Shown: positions 11,712-21,800 of the stretch, piece after piece
How positions within the stretch are numbered: the stretch's first letter is position 1
How the letters are laid out: each line of letters begins with the position of its first letter
Origin: Oceanospirillaceae bacterium UBA7410
GTDB taxonomy: Bacteria > Pseudomonadota > Gammaproteobacteria > Pseudomonadales > Balneatricaceae
Length of the DNA stretch: 64,000 nt
NCBI GenBank assembly: GCA_002470565.1
Contig: DKMQ01000100.1
Location: 16,034 to 80,033, forward strand
Direction: 5' to 3'
Position numbers and translations under genes: made by a program
Notes under the pieces: model-generated
The model's database searches: none
The model's input: the letters and a program-made list of their open reading frames with translations, nothing else
What the model was told of the DNA's origin: nothing

Positions 11712-12478
11712 TACTTTGCTCCATAAATATCTTTATGCTGCAAAAGCCAACTTGCGCCATTTTGTGTTTGCAATATTTGCGATCTGGTACGGATCAACAC
11801 CACCAAACCGAACAAAAAATAGCTTCCTAACACCGTCAAAAGTAAGGGTAAGTACATTTCTGCAGGCATACTTGGCTTTTCGGTGAGACTAAAGCTAGAG
11901 CTTTGGTGCAAGGTGTTCCACCATTCTACAGAGTATTTGATGATAGGAATATTGATAGTACCAACAATAGCTAATATAGCTGTGGCTTTACCTGCAATTT
12001 GGCGCTCACTTATGGCTTGATTTAACGCCATTACCCCAGCGTAGAGAAACAATAATACTAAAGTAGACGTCAGTCTTGCATCCCAAACCCAGTATGCACC
12101 CCACGTTGGTTTACCCCAAATAGCACCTGTAACTAGGGCAATAAGAGTAAATGTTGCACCAATAGCGATACAGCTTCTGGCTACCATAAAAGCAATTTTC
12201 ATTTTCCATATAAGGCCAATAGCCCCTGCTATAGCCATGCTTAAAAAAATAGACTGGGATAAAATAGCAGATGGCACATGGACGTACATGATACGAAAGC
12301 TGTTACCTTGTTGATAATCTGCTGGAGCAAAAGCTAAGCCCCAAACCATGCCACAGGTTAATAATGCAACCGCAGCCAATGCAAACCACGGTTGTAGCAG
12401 GCCACCAAAATTATAAAACCACTTAGGCGAACCCATTTGATGAAACCAACGGGGCATATGCCAACTAAATTGGGCCAT
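11711..12478 (-). CDS. ccmC: Heme transporter/attachment protein CcmC
   Basis: Membrane protein that loads heme onto CcmE. It has six hydrophobic segments and the tryptophan-rich motif WGAYWVWDARLT in a periplasmic loop, with flanking conserved histidines (VHVPSAI and TLHQSSS). The length of 255 residues is usual. It follows ccmB by 27 bases and overlaps ccmD by one base. Confidence 0.96.
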   Translation of the reverse strand: MAQFSWHMPRWFHQMGSPKWFYNFGGLLQPWFALAAVALLTCGMVWGLAFAPADYQQGNSFRIMYVHVPSAILSQSIFLSMAIAGAIGLIWKMKIAFMVARSCIAIGATFTLIALVTGAIWGKPTWGAYWVWDARLTSTLVLLFLYAGVMALNQAISERQIAGKATAILAIVGTINIPIIKYSVEWWNTLHQSSSFSLTEKPSMPAEMYLPLLLTVLGSYFLFGLVVLIRTRSQILQTQNGASWLLQHKDIYGAK

Positions 12479-12505
12479 AAATATTATCTCTTTTTAATAT
12501 ATATT

Positions 12506-13165
12506 CTATAACTTAAGCGCTGAACCAGCAGCCCAAGGTGTGATCATCAACGCAAATACAAACATGGCCGCTAGCAAGGCCATATAACCATCAACTGGCA
12601 TACCTTGTGCTGCAGCAGCTACGCTTGAAGCACCAAAAATAATCACAGGCACATACAAAGGCAATATTAACAAAGTTAGCAGCATGCCGCCGCCTCTTAC
12701 TCCAGTGACTAGTGCCGCACCAATAGCACCCAATAGACTAAGGGTTGGTGTACCAAGAAGCAGGCTTAGCATTAGCGTGGGCACAGCCTCACTTGGTAAA
12801 AATAACATCATAGCAATCAACGGTGATATTAATATTAGAGGTAATCCACTGACCAGCCAATGCACAAAAACTTTTGCAAGCACCAAAGTCCAACTAGGAT
12901 ATGGGGCCAATAACAGCTGTTCTAAGCTACCATCGTCGTGATCTAGCTTAAATAACAGCTCTAAAGATAAAAGCGTAGCTAACATTGCAGCCACCCAAAT
13001 AACACCGGCGGCTGTTTGGGATAGTAGCGATGCTTCAGGACTAACACCTAAAGGAAATAACGCCACCACCAACACAAAAAACACCAGCGGATTAATCATT
13101 TCTGCTGGCTGTCTTGCAACCAGCAATAAGTCACGACGGATGATCGCCGATATAAACCTAATCAT
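12506..13165 (-). CDS. ccmB: ABC-type heme exporter permease CcmB
   Basis: Membrane subunit of the CcmAB ABC complex, which uses ATP to release holo-CcmE from CcmC. At 219 residues it has about six membrane segments and the family's N-terminal stretch RRDLLLVARQPAEMINPLVFF plus the cytoplasmic-loop sequence LDHDDGSLEQLLLAPYP. Its first codons overlap the end of ccmA by 4 bases. The end is 27 bases before ccmC. Confidence 0.95.
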   Translation of the reverse strand: MIRFISAIIRRDLLLVARQPAEMINPLVFFVLVVALFPLGVSPEASLLSQTAAGVIWVAAMLATLLSLELLFKLDHDDGSLEQLLLAPYPSWTLVLAKVFVHWLVSGLPLILISPLIAMMLFLPSEAVPTLMLSLLLGTPTLSLLGAIGAALVTGVRGGGMLLTLLILPLYVPVIIFGASSVAAAAQGMPVDGYMALLAAMFVFALMITPWAAGSALKL

Positions 13166-13815
13166 ACTATATCGCCATGTTCATTTGTGGAACATTGAAG
13201 TGCCCAGTGGCTCAAATCTAACACTTTAACTTGCGCCAAGGTGATGTCTTGATGACTGGTCATCAGCACCGCTCCCCCTGCAAGGGTATGCTTGTTTAAC
13301 CACGCCTGTTCATCCGCAATGCCTTGCTGGTCAATAGAAGTGAATGGCTCATCTAGCAACCATATATCAGCTTTACATAGGTGTAGTCGAGCTAAAGCGA
13401 CTCTGCGCTTTTGACCAGCAGACAGTTGCGCAACCACACTTTCTTCGTAACCTCTTAGCCCCACTCGCTCTAGCGCTATATAACGCTGCTGTTGAGTTGA
13501 GCTGCCATTTAGCCCCGCAAGCCAAGTTAAATTTTCATCGGCTGTAAGCTGCTCTTTAAGCCCTAACTTGTGGCCTATATAGATCACTCTAGCATTGTTG
13601 TTTAGTAATGAAATCTCACCTTCATCTACCGGGTGAAGCCCTGCCAGCTGACGCAAGAAAGTCGTTTTTCCAGCACCATTTCGACCTTTTACGTGCCACA
13701 AATCACCAGCTTCAATAGTAATATTAAGGCTTTGATACAACACTCGTGAGTCTCTCTCACAAGCTAAATCGCTGATGCTCAATAAAGGTGAATTTACAGG
13801 AGGTAAAGAAGACAC
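13162..13815 (-). CDS. ccmA: Cytochrome c biogenesis ATP-binding protein CcmA
   Basis: ATPase of the CcmAB complex. It shows Walker A GRNGAGKTT (residues 44-52), ABC signature LSAGQKRRVALARL and Walker B IWLLDEPFTSID, followed by the switch histidine region TSHQD. The length of 217 residues is normal. It is the first gene of the ccm operon; 120 bases separate it from the exonuclease gene upstream. That gap holds only a weak inverted repeat and no clear promoter that I can name. Confidence 0.96.
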   Translation of the reverse strand: MSSLPPVNSPLLSISDLACERDSRVLYQSLNITIEAGDLWHVKGRNGAGKTTFLRQLAGLHPVDEGEISLLNNNARVIYIGHKLGLKEQLTADENLTWLAGLNGSSTQQQRYIALERVGLRGYEESVVAQLSAGQKRRVALARLHLCKADIWLLDEPFTSIDQQGIADEQAWLNKHTLAGGAVLMTSHQDITLAQVKVLDLSHWALQCSTNEHGDIV

Positions 13816-13935
13816 GAACAGTTAACTCTTTTATATTAGAGCCTGCCATTGTAACGGTTTCAAAAGAGGATGCGAAGACAGATCAGCATTGAATTACAAA
13901 TTTTTACCTACGACATAGGTGGTATGCAGTAGGTT

Positions 13936-14562
13936 TTAGAAGAGGCTAGCTGATGATTTTAAACGTACATACATAATAGCTGTTGTAATAGCATCGCCCA
14001 AAGCTGTGTGGCGACCTAGTATAGGCACGTCTAGTGTTTTGGCTATAGCTTCAAAAGACAAATTGATTTGATATTCAGCGCCGCCAGATAGGCGCGCCTT
14101 ATTACGGTACAAATCCATCACATCCACACAAGCATTTGGCACCCCAAATTCGTATAACGGCCTTAAGTGCTTATCCAACACGGCTAAATCATATGCAATG
14201 TTGTATCCAACAATGGGACGATTACCTATGAATTGAAGCATTTTTTTCAATGCCTCCTCTACAGGTAAGCCTTCATTTAGGTCCATACGTCGCAGTTTAT
14301 GGATTTTCACTGAAGCCTTGGGTAACTCTTTAGGCGGGGCCAAAGTAACCGATAGCTTATTACTACTCATTACACGGTTACCCTTAATCACCACTGCTGC
14401 TATGGATAATATTTGCGCTTTAGAAACATCTAAGCTTGTAGTCTCTATATCCAAAGAGACTAGCTCTTCTCCTTGATAGTGATGAAAAAGGTACATCCAT
14501 GAGCTTTTAAGCTGACGTACCCTCCAGACATCTTTGATGCGACGCAATCTACGTTTTATCAT
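13936..14562 (-). CDS. DEDDh 3'-5' exonuclease (DnaQ-like)
   Basis: Predicted 3'-5' exonuclease of the DNA polymerase III epsilon superfamily; its substrate is unknown. All catalytic residues are in place: D38 and E40 in SLDIETTSLD, D125 in VGYNIAYDLAVLD, H185 and D190 in GRHTALGDAIT. The N-terminal 30 residues are basic and precede the fold. At 208 residues it is a stand-alone exonuclease without polymerase or GIY-YIG parts. Its ATG overlaps the stop of the upstream DUF294 gene by one base (TAATG), so the two are probably co-translated. This exonuclease travels with the DUF294 and symporter genes in many Gammaproteobacteria (recalled knowledge), which suggests a role tied to that locus rather than to replication. 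Confidence 0.85.
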   Translation of the reverse strand: MIKRRLRRIKDVWRVRQLKSSWMYLFHHYQGEELVSLDIETTSLDVSKAQILSIAAVVIKGNRVMSSNKLSVTLAPPKELPKASVKIHKLRRMDLNEGLPVEEALKKMLQFIGNRPIVGYNIAYDLAVLDKHLRPLYEFGVPNACVDVMDLYRNKARLSGGAEYQINLSFEAIAKTLDVPILGRHTALGDAITTAIMYVRLKSSASLF

Positions 14563-16400
14563 TATAACCCCATGCCTAAACGGTACCTTAATGATAAGTG
14601 TTTCTTAAAGTCTTTTACCACCTGAAAAGACTGGCGCAGTAGATCCTTATCTAAACGATCCAAATCACTCAAATTGATATCGTTATTGATCTCCTTTGGG
14701 CTGCAGCCTCTTTCTTGCTGTTTAAGCTGGTGCGCCAAACGAAACCACTGTAACAGTGAAAAAGATTCCTTTAGCTCACTACCTAAGCGTTGCGGCAAAA
14801 CACCCAGCTTAACCAATGCTTCAATACGTTTGTAAGTGTTGGTTTCTGCTATTTGATATTGCATAGCAAGCACTCGTACGCCATGCACAATGGGAAAAAC
14901 ACCCCCTTTTTTGACATCGACACCAGAAGCTCTGTTTCTAATACCTCCCAAAAAATTGAGCGGAGTTTCAAACACTAAAGCAACCTCTGCAAACAATGAT
15001 AAAAACCGCTCTTGCTGCTTTAGTTCTTTCAACAACCAATTGCGACTGGTCTTAAATAAGGCTTTATTACCAGCAACAGGATGTGCATCTATAGAGATTG
15101 CTAGATTTAACAAACTATCGCTATCTGCTTTAGCTACCCAGTCTCGCATGCGCTGAGTCCACTCACTGATTGGCTGCACCCAAAATGGATTACTAACCAT
15201 CACCCCTCCTGGACACTTAGGGTAACCTAGATCAACAAGCGCTTGGGTATATGCTTCTAAGGTTTGCTGACACTCTGGCCAATCAAGACCATCTCGCATA
15301 ATAAGTCCGTTGTCTTGGTCAATTCTGATCACTTGCTCACCACGCCCTTCGCTGCCCATAACCACCAAACATACATGAGGCAAAAGGCTTTCTGGAACCA
15401 CAAGATTGAACAGCTTTGACATCAACCTATTATTAAGTGCGGCTAATAGATCCATGGCAAAGCGGATCTTCACTCCTTGAGAGTATAAAGACCGAATTAG
15501 ATTACCCATGTCCCCCGCTGCAGCCTTTAGCTGTTCAATGCTGGTGGCACGTTCAATACGCAATCCAACCACATGAGAATGGCTGGAAAAATAGCTTAAG
15601 GTATCTGCTAAATCAATAATCCCATATAGTTTAGAATCTTTCATTACAACTACACGATCAATTTGGTTCGCTGTCATCAGCACAAGAGCGTTAAACAGGT
15701 AATCACCAGACTCCACAGTAATAAGCCTGTAGTTTGCAATAGATTGGGCGTCAGCAGTCAAAGGCAGTTTGTCTAATACAATTGCATTTAACAAATCCGT
15801 GCGAGTCACCATGCCATAACGACTACCACGCTGCACCAGCACACAATCAACCTGTTGCTCACTCATATAAGCAGTGGCGCCTTCTAGGTCAGTACCACTA
15901 GGCAATAATGCAGCTTCTCTCATGCATGAACTATCTATACGAGCGAGCATAAACTCGGTCATATTTAGTGAATCATCTCTTTGCGCCAATAACTGCTTTT
16001 GTAATGATAAGTCTTTGTTAAAAAAGTCACCAAAAGTGGAATTACGGTAGATTAAGTCCAGTAAAACCTTCGTAGGAAGTAAGTAACAGATGGTTTCTTC
16101 ATCAGCTACAAAATCATGAATGGCATTGCCACGAAGTGCCGACCAAGCTCCAAAATAATCATCATTAGTGTAATGAACAAAGGTATGCCCATGATTAACA
16201 TCTGAGCTTTGAACATCTAACTCACTCACGCAACCTTTAAGAATGATATACATCCCCTCTGGAGCATTACCGGTTTTAATAATGACCTCACTAGTTTGAT
16301 AATAAACAATATCAAGATTATCTTGTAGCAAAGTGCGCTCATCTTCATCTAATAAATTAAACGGCAAAACATCAGCATTAAACCCACTACTAGAATTCAT
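14562..16400 (-). CDS. cNMP-binding/CBS/DUF294 nucleotidyltransferase-like signalling protein
   Basis: Predicted regulatory protein of 612 residues with four parts. A cyclic-nucleotide-binding-like beta barrel lies at about 15-130 (GNAPEGMYIILKGCV). A CBS pair at about 160-275 normally binds adenine nucleotides. A DUF294 nucleotidyltransferase domain at about 345-480 has GSEGRGEQ followed by RIDQDNGLI, so the GS and DxD catalytic pattern is intact. A helical DUF294 C-terminal domain closes the protein. The nucleotidyltransferase part is related to the GlnD uridylyltransferase family. The real substrate is unknown. It sits between the sodium:solute symporter (38 bases upstream) and the exonuclease (1-base overlap), and by position it may tune acid uptake. 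Confidence 0.85.
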   Translation of the reverse strand: MNSSSGFNADVLPFNLLDEDERTLLQDNLDIVYYQTSEVIIKTGNAPEGMYIILKGCVSELDVQSSDVNHGHTFVHYTNDDYFGAWSALRGNAIHDFVADEETICYLLPTKVLLDLIYRNSTFGDFFNKDLSLQKQLLAQRDDSLNMTEFMLARIDSSCMREAALLPSGTDLEGATAYMSEQQVDCVLVQRGSRYGMVTRTDLLNAIVLDKLPLTADAQSIANYRLITVESGDYLFNALVLMTANQIDRVVVMKDSKLYGIIDLADTLSYFSSHSHVVGLRIERATSIEQLKAAAGDMGNLIRSLYSQGVKIRFAMDLLAALNNRLMSKLFNLVVPESLLPHVCLVVMGSEGRGEQVIRIDQDNGLIMRDGLDWPECQQTLEAYTQALVDLGYPKCPGGVMVSNPFWVQPISEWTQRMRDWVAKADSDSLLNLAISIDAHPVAGNKALFKTSRNWLLKELKQQERFLSLFAEVALVFETPLNFLGGIRNRASGVDVKKGGVFPIVHGVRVLAMQYQIAETNTYKRIEALVKLGVLPQRLGSELKESFSLLQWFRLAHQLKQQERGCSPKEINNDINLSDLDRLDKDLLRQSFQVVKDFKKHLSLRYRLGMGL

Positions 16401-16438
16401 ATTTCATCGCTTATCAGATATAAAAAAGACTTTATTGG

Positions 16439-18262
16439 TCAATAGTATGCAGAACCTGTGTTTCGAGGCACACGGATATTTTGCACGATATTTTGTATGT
16501 GTTTGGGTGGTTCAGGTGTTAAGTGCGACACCAAATAGGCCACAATAAAGTTTAGCACCATGCCCAAAGCACCAAATCCTTCAGGAGAAACCCCCAGCAA
16601 CCAATCTTCTTGCTCGCCGCCCATAAATTTAAAGTAGGCGATGTAACATATGGTAGTGATCAAACCCACCAGCATGCCACTTATAGCTCCATACTTATTC
16701 ATCCGTTGGTAAAAAATACCCATGATAATAGCGGGAAAGAATGACGCACACGCTAATCCAAAGGCCAAAGCCACCACAGCAGCCACATAGTCTGGTGGGT
16801 TCATGCCCAAATAACCAGCGATGAGAATTGCAACCATGGCCGCCACACGCGCCACTAGTAGCTCTTGTTTATCCGTTATTTGAGGTCTAATAGTCTTTTT
16901 AATTAAATCGTGAGAAACAGAAGTCGCAATCACCAAAAGCAACCCAGCTGCAGTTGATAATGCTGCAGCCATAGCTCCTGCTGCAATCAAAGCAATGACC
17001 CAATCAGGCAATTCAGCAATTTCTGGGTTAGCGAGCACCATTATGTCTGGATCTACGTATATTTCATTCGCAAAGGGCTGCACTTGCGGGTCAAACTCAC
17101 CACTACTTGGATTGACAACATGGCGCTGATTAAAATAAAAATTTCTAGCAACCTTATCTTCGGCAGCTCCCCAATAAATAGGTTTATGCTGACGGCCTGT
17201 AAAGGCGTCACCTGCGGCATACTGTGTACGACCATCAGCATTGTGATCATACCAAGCAATCAAGCCAGCATTTTCCCACTTTTTAAACCATTGAGGCATT
17301 TCTTCGTACGGAGTGCCTGTGTTGTCTGCACCATTTACAGTTTCTATGAGGTTGATGCGCCCAAACGCTGCCACCGCTGGTATTGTTGAATAAAGTAATG
17401 ATATGAATACCAGAGCCCATGCAGCTGATATGCGTGCATCCCGTACTCTGGGTACAGTGAAAAAACGCACAATAACATGAGGTAAGCCAGCAGTACCGAA
17501 CATCAAAGAGGCGGTAATGAAAAACATGTCCATCTTGCTCTTACTGCCTTCGGTAAAGCTTGCAAAACCAAGCTCTGTCACTAAAGCATCCAAATGGTCT
17601 AATACAGGCTGGCCATTACTTAGGGTCGCCCCTAAACCCGTTTGAGGTAACAAATGACCTGTCATTGAAAAAGTCAAAAATAATGCAGGCACTGTAAAAG
17701 CAAAAATCATTACGCAGTATTGGGCCACCTGCGTATAGGTGATCCCTTTCATGCCCCCTAACACAGCATAAACAAAGACCACAGCCATACCGATCATTAC
17801 CCCAGTATCTATTTCAACTTGTAAAAAGCGAGAAAATACAATGCCAGTACCTCGCATTTGTCCAGATATATACGTGAATGAAATAAACAATACGCAAACA
17901 ACAGCCACAACTCTAGCCACACTTGAATAGTAACGATCTCCTACGAAGTCAGGTACTGTAAATTTACCAAATTTACGCAGGTATGGTGCCAAAAGTAACG
18001 CCAAAAGTACGTAACCACCAGTCCAGCCCATAATAAATCCACTGGCATCGTAACCTGCAAAAGAGACAATACCCGCCAAGGATATAAATGAAGCTGCAGA
18101 CATCCAGTCAGCTGCAGTTGCCATGCCATTAGCCAGTGGAGTTACACCGCCACCTGCCACATAAAACTCTTGCGTGCTTGACGCCCTGCTCCAAAAAGCG
18201 ATGGCAATGTAGATACAAAAAGACCCTACCACAAACATGTAAGTGAGCTGTTCTAGGCTCAT
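16439..18262 (-). CDS. Sodium:solute symporter, VC_2705-type large subunit (probable acetate/short-chain acid uptake)
   Basis: Polytopic SLC5-family transporter of 607 residues with about 13 hydrophobic segments and the family core sequence GGVTPLANGMATAADWMSAASF. A long hydrophilic insert at about residues 305-405 (with a DHNADGRTQYAAGD stretch) interrupts the membrane part, as is usual for the subfamily that pairs with a DUF4212 subunit. Often annotated as ActP or cation/acetate symporter; the substrate here is inferred from the neighbouring acetyl-CoA synthetase and CrbS/CrbR regulators. AGGA lies 7 bases before the ATG. It is preceded by the DUF4212 gene (52-base gap) and followed by the DUF294 gene. 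Confidence 0.88.
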   Translation of the reverse strand: MSLEQLTYMFVVGSFCIYIAIAFWSRASSTQEFYVAGGGVTPLANGMATAADWMSAASFISLAGIVSFAGYDASGFIMGWTGGYVLLALLLAPYLRKFGKFTVPDFVGDRYYSSVARVVAVVCVLFISFTYISGQMRGTGIVFSRFLQVEIDTGVMIGMAVVFVYAVLGGMKGITYTQVAQYCVMIFAFTVPALFLTFSMTGHLLPQTGLGATLSNGQPVLDHLDALVTELGFASFTEGSKSKMDMFFITASLMFGTAGLPHVIVRFFTVPRVRDARISAAWALVFISLLYSTIPAVAAFGRINLIETVNGADNTGTPYEEMPQWFKKWENAGLIAWYDHNADGRTQYAAGDAFTGRQHKPIYWGAAEDKVARNFYFNQRHVVNPSSGEFDPQVQPFANEIYVDPDIMVLANPEIAELPDWVIALIAAGAMAAALSTAAGLLLVIATSVSHDLIKKTIRPQITDKQELLVARVAAMVAILIAGYLGMNPPDYVAAVVALAFGLACASFFPAIIMGIFYQRMNKYGAISGMLVGLITTICYIAYFKFMGGEQEDWLLGVSPEGFGALGMVLNFIVAYLVSHLTPEPPKHIQNIVQNIRVPRNTGSAYY

Positions 18263-18314
18263 GTTGAATTCCTATTGTTAGTAACGAGAGATTAATTAGT
18301 AGTTTTGTTCGCAG

Positions 18315-18575
18315 TTATTCATGTACATCAAACTCACTATCCAGGCGTCCCATCCGAATTGCATAAGCGACAGTCAGTAGACAAAAAACTAAAATACTGC
18401 CCTGATTGGCAAACCAATAGCCTAGCTTAAATCCAAATATATTGAATTGATTTAGCTCTTCAACAAAAATAATGCCAAAGCCAAAAGAGACCACGAACCA
18501 AACCACAAGGTAGGAAAAAATAATTTGTAAATTACGATGCCAATATTGCTCTGCTTTATTAATATCTTGTTTCAT
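18315..18575 (-). CDS. DUF4212 symporter small subunit
   Basis: Small membrane protein of 86 residues with two hydrophobic segments (about residues 18-38 and 55-75). The conserved features YWHRNLQII, VVSFGFGI, ELNQFNIFGFKLGYWFANQGS and RLDSEFDV identify the DUF4212 family, which pairs with the large sodium:solute symporter subunit encoded next. I use the ATG at 18575, which has AGG six bases upstream; the GTG just before it would add one residue. It is the first gene of the symporter operon and is divergent from the crbS-like gene across a 269-base region. Confidence 0.9.
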   Translation of the reverse strand: MKQDINKAEQYWHRNLQIIFSYLVVWFVVSFGFGIIFVEELNQFNIFGFKLGYWFANQGSILVFCLLTVAYAIRMGRLDSEFDVHE

Positions 18576-18600
18576 CACGTGCCTTTTTTTATTATTTTTT

Positions 18601-18613
18601 ATGATTCAATCAT
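18601..18613. promoter_or_regulatory. Palindrome in the divergent crbS-like/symporter intergenic region
   Basis: ATGATTCAATCAT is a perfect 6-1-6 inverted repeat, 26 bases upstream of the DUF4212 start and in the only divergent promoter region of the acetate island. It could be an operator for a dimeric regulator such as the CrbR-type protein. This is inference; no known CrbR motif was matched, and a chance palindrome is possible in such AT-rich sequence. Confidence 0.3.
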
Positions 18614-18844
18614 AACCACTTGAACGATTGAGGGCAACGACATTGTCGGGTAAAGATCCCAGCAAAAGTTTCCTGTCAAATCATAAAAACAAACATTAGA
18701 CTTTAGTATAAACAATTGTAAGAAAAATCATAGGTAATTGATTTTAATAAATTTTATCAGAGTCCAGTTTTAAGGCATAAAACCAGCTGGCGTGTTATAA
18801 ATAGTCATCGTTTATTTATTCTGTGTTAACACTGTAGGCATCAC

Positions 18845-21800
18845 ATGCTAGACATCTGGGTCATTCTATTCATTTCATTAGCCTATGTAGGTTTGCTGTT
18901 TGGCATTGCTTATTATGGTGACAATCGTCCACAACACGGCTCAAAGTTACTTAGCCAACCTGTCATCTATAGCTTATCCTTAGCAGTCTATTGCACTTCA
19001 TGGACTTTTTACGGGTCAGTATCTCGTGCAACCCAAGGCTGGGACTTCCTATCTATTTATCTAGGTCCAATTCTTCTTTTCACCTTTGGTTGGGGTTTGG
19101 TTTATAAAATCATTCTTATTGCCAAGCAAGAAAACCTCACTACGATTGCCGATTTTATTGCCTCAAGGTACGGTAAGAGCCGAAGCTTAGCCATCGTTAT
19201 TACCGTGATGGCAACCTTTGGCATACTTCCTTACATTGCTCTACAGCTAAAAGCGGTAGCTCAAAGCTTTACTATTATGATTTCTGGTGGAGGAAGTTCA
19301 GACTTTGGTTCTAGCAATACTGCATTAGTGGTTGCTATTTTGATGGCAGCCTTTGCGATTTTATTTGGAACTCGACAAATAGACACTAGTGAACACCATC
19401 GTGGCATGGTACTGGCTATTGCGTTTGAATCTATTGTGAAGTTGCTGGCATTTGTGGCTGTAGGCCTATTTGTAACCTTTAGTTTATTTGACGGCATTGC
19501 AGATTTAAGCGCCCATATAAGCCAAAGCGGCCTGCAACAGCAGCTAGACAACTTTAATCCTTTAAGAGTGAGTTTTCTTACCGAAACGCTACTGGCATTG
19601 CTAGCCATGCTTTGCCTTCCAAGACAATTTCAAGTGGGTATTGTTGAAAATACAAACCCTAACGATTTGCATACTGCACGATGGTTGTTTCCACTTTACT
19701 TAATTATATTCTGTATCTTTATGTTGCCCATTGCAGCAGCTGGCAGCTTTCTTTTCAGTGGTCAAGAAATAGCCACTGACACCTATGTTTTGATGGTGCC
19801 ACTAAGCCAGGGCGCAAGCAGCATAGCCACACTAGCCTATATAGGTGGCCTCTCTGCTGCTACAGGCATGGTTATTGTAGCCACCGTATCTATTAGCACC
19901 ATGATCAGTAATGACATAGTGATGCCAGTAATATTTCACTTATCACCACTACAAGCATCAGAAGATAAAAACATAGGCCGGTTATTACTCAAAGTGCGCC
20001 GAGTAGTTATTGTGGCTATGCTATTAGCTGCTTACGGTTACTTTTTATTGATTGGTGACGGTAAAAGCTTAGTGTCTCTAGGCTTAACCGCTTTTGTTGC
20101 CGTGGCCCAGTTTGCCCCCGCATTAATCGGCGCTGTATTTTGGCGCCGGGGTAATCGATATGGTGCCTTGGCTGGATTAGGCACAGGCTTCACTATTTGG
20201 ATTTACACCCTTATGGTCCCCAATCTTAGTGGCCTTGGATTTGATACCTTAAGTTTAGTCAAAGATGGATTATTTGGTCTCAGTTGGCTTCGTCCCACGT
20301 CTATGTTTGGACTAGAAGGGTTTGATCCTATAACTCACGCTACCCTATTATCTCTAAGTTTAAATATTGTGGCATTTGTATGGGTATCCAGACTCACTCA
20401 GGCCCGTTTGCAAGATCGAATTCAAGCAGATCATTTTGTGGATCTAAGATTGAGCCAATCTATAGGAAATACTGATAATAACTTTGAAAACACGCGCTTT
20501 AGCGATCTTCAAACACTCTGTGAGCGCTTTTTAGGTTCTAATAGAACCCATGAAGCATTTCATCAGTTTGCTCGTGCGCAAAACCGCGACCTAAACTTAA
20601 ATGACCCCATAGACCAAGCACTAGCGACTTATGCAGAACGCCTTTTAGCAGGTGTGATCGGCGCATCTTCGGCCCGTATTATTGTGGCTTCAAGCTTAAT
20701 GGATACAGAAATGCATTTAGGGGACGTGGTATCCATTGCCGATGAAGCTTCTGCCCTTTTCCAATTTAACCGGACTATGCTGCAGTCCACTATTGAACAC
20801 ATAGACCAAGGCATCAGTGTGGTGGATAAGGACATGCGCTTGGTAGTTTGGAATCAACGCTATCAAGAAATGTTTGGCTTTCCTGAAGGTCTTATTAACA
20901 TCGGCAGGCCCATTGAGGAGGTCATTCGTCATAATGCGATAAATGGAGACTATGGTTTAGGCGTGCTTGAACAACAAGTTGAACAGCGCCTAAGCACTAT
21001 GATGGAAGGAAAAAGCAGCACACACCTGCGCTATAGAGCTGACGGCGCTGTGTTTGAAGTGCGAGGCAATGCCATGCTAGGTGGTGGATACGTTAACACT
21101 TATATGGATATTACTAACCATAAACGTATTGAAGCAGCCTTAAAAGAAACCAACGAAACCCTAGAGCAGCGTGTCCAAAACCGCACTAAAGCTCTAGTAG
21201 TAGCTAATGATGAATTAAGCCAAGCAAAAATTGGAGCAGACCAAGCGAACCAAAGTAAAACACGCTTTTTAGCCGCAGCCAGCCATGACTTAATGCAACC
21301 CCTAAATGCAGCACGACTATTTTCTTCTTCTTTGTCACAACAACACCCTACTGGAAAACTCTCAGATACTTTGCATCATTTAGATGATTCGTTAGGTGCT
21401 GCTGAAGAGTTGATTGGCACTTTAATAGAAATATCTAAGCTAGATGCAGGAAACCTGTCTCCCAAATTTAGCCATTTTCCAATAGATAAAATGTTACAAA
21501 AGCTGGCTGCAGAGCTGTCTTTATTGTGTCAACAAAAAGGCATTGAGTTTGACTATATGCCGTGCAGCGTAACAGTTTACAGTGACGAACAGCATTTACG
21601 TCGTATCGTGCAGAACTTTTTAACTAATGCCATGCGCTACACCCCAAAAGGTAAGGTCTTGCTGGGTTGTCGATTAAAACAAAATGCCATCGAGATTCAA
21701 GTTTGGGATACTGGCATAGGTATAGCACCTCAAAAGCTTACTGAAGTATTTGAAGAGTTTAAACGCATAGATCACCCTGCCACTCAAGACATTAAAGGCC

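Noticed and set aside
13906-13934. Inverted repeat ACCTAC/GTAGGT after the exonuclease gene
   Set aside because: The stem is only 6 bp with a 17-base loop and no T-run, too weak to call a terminator.
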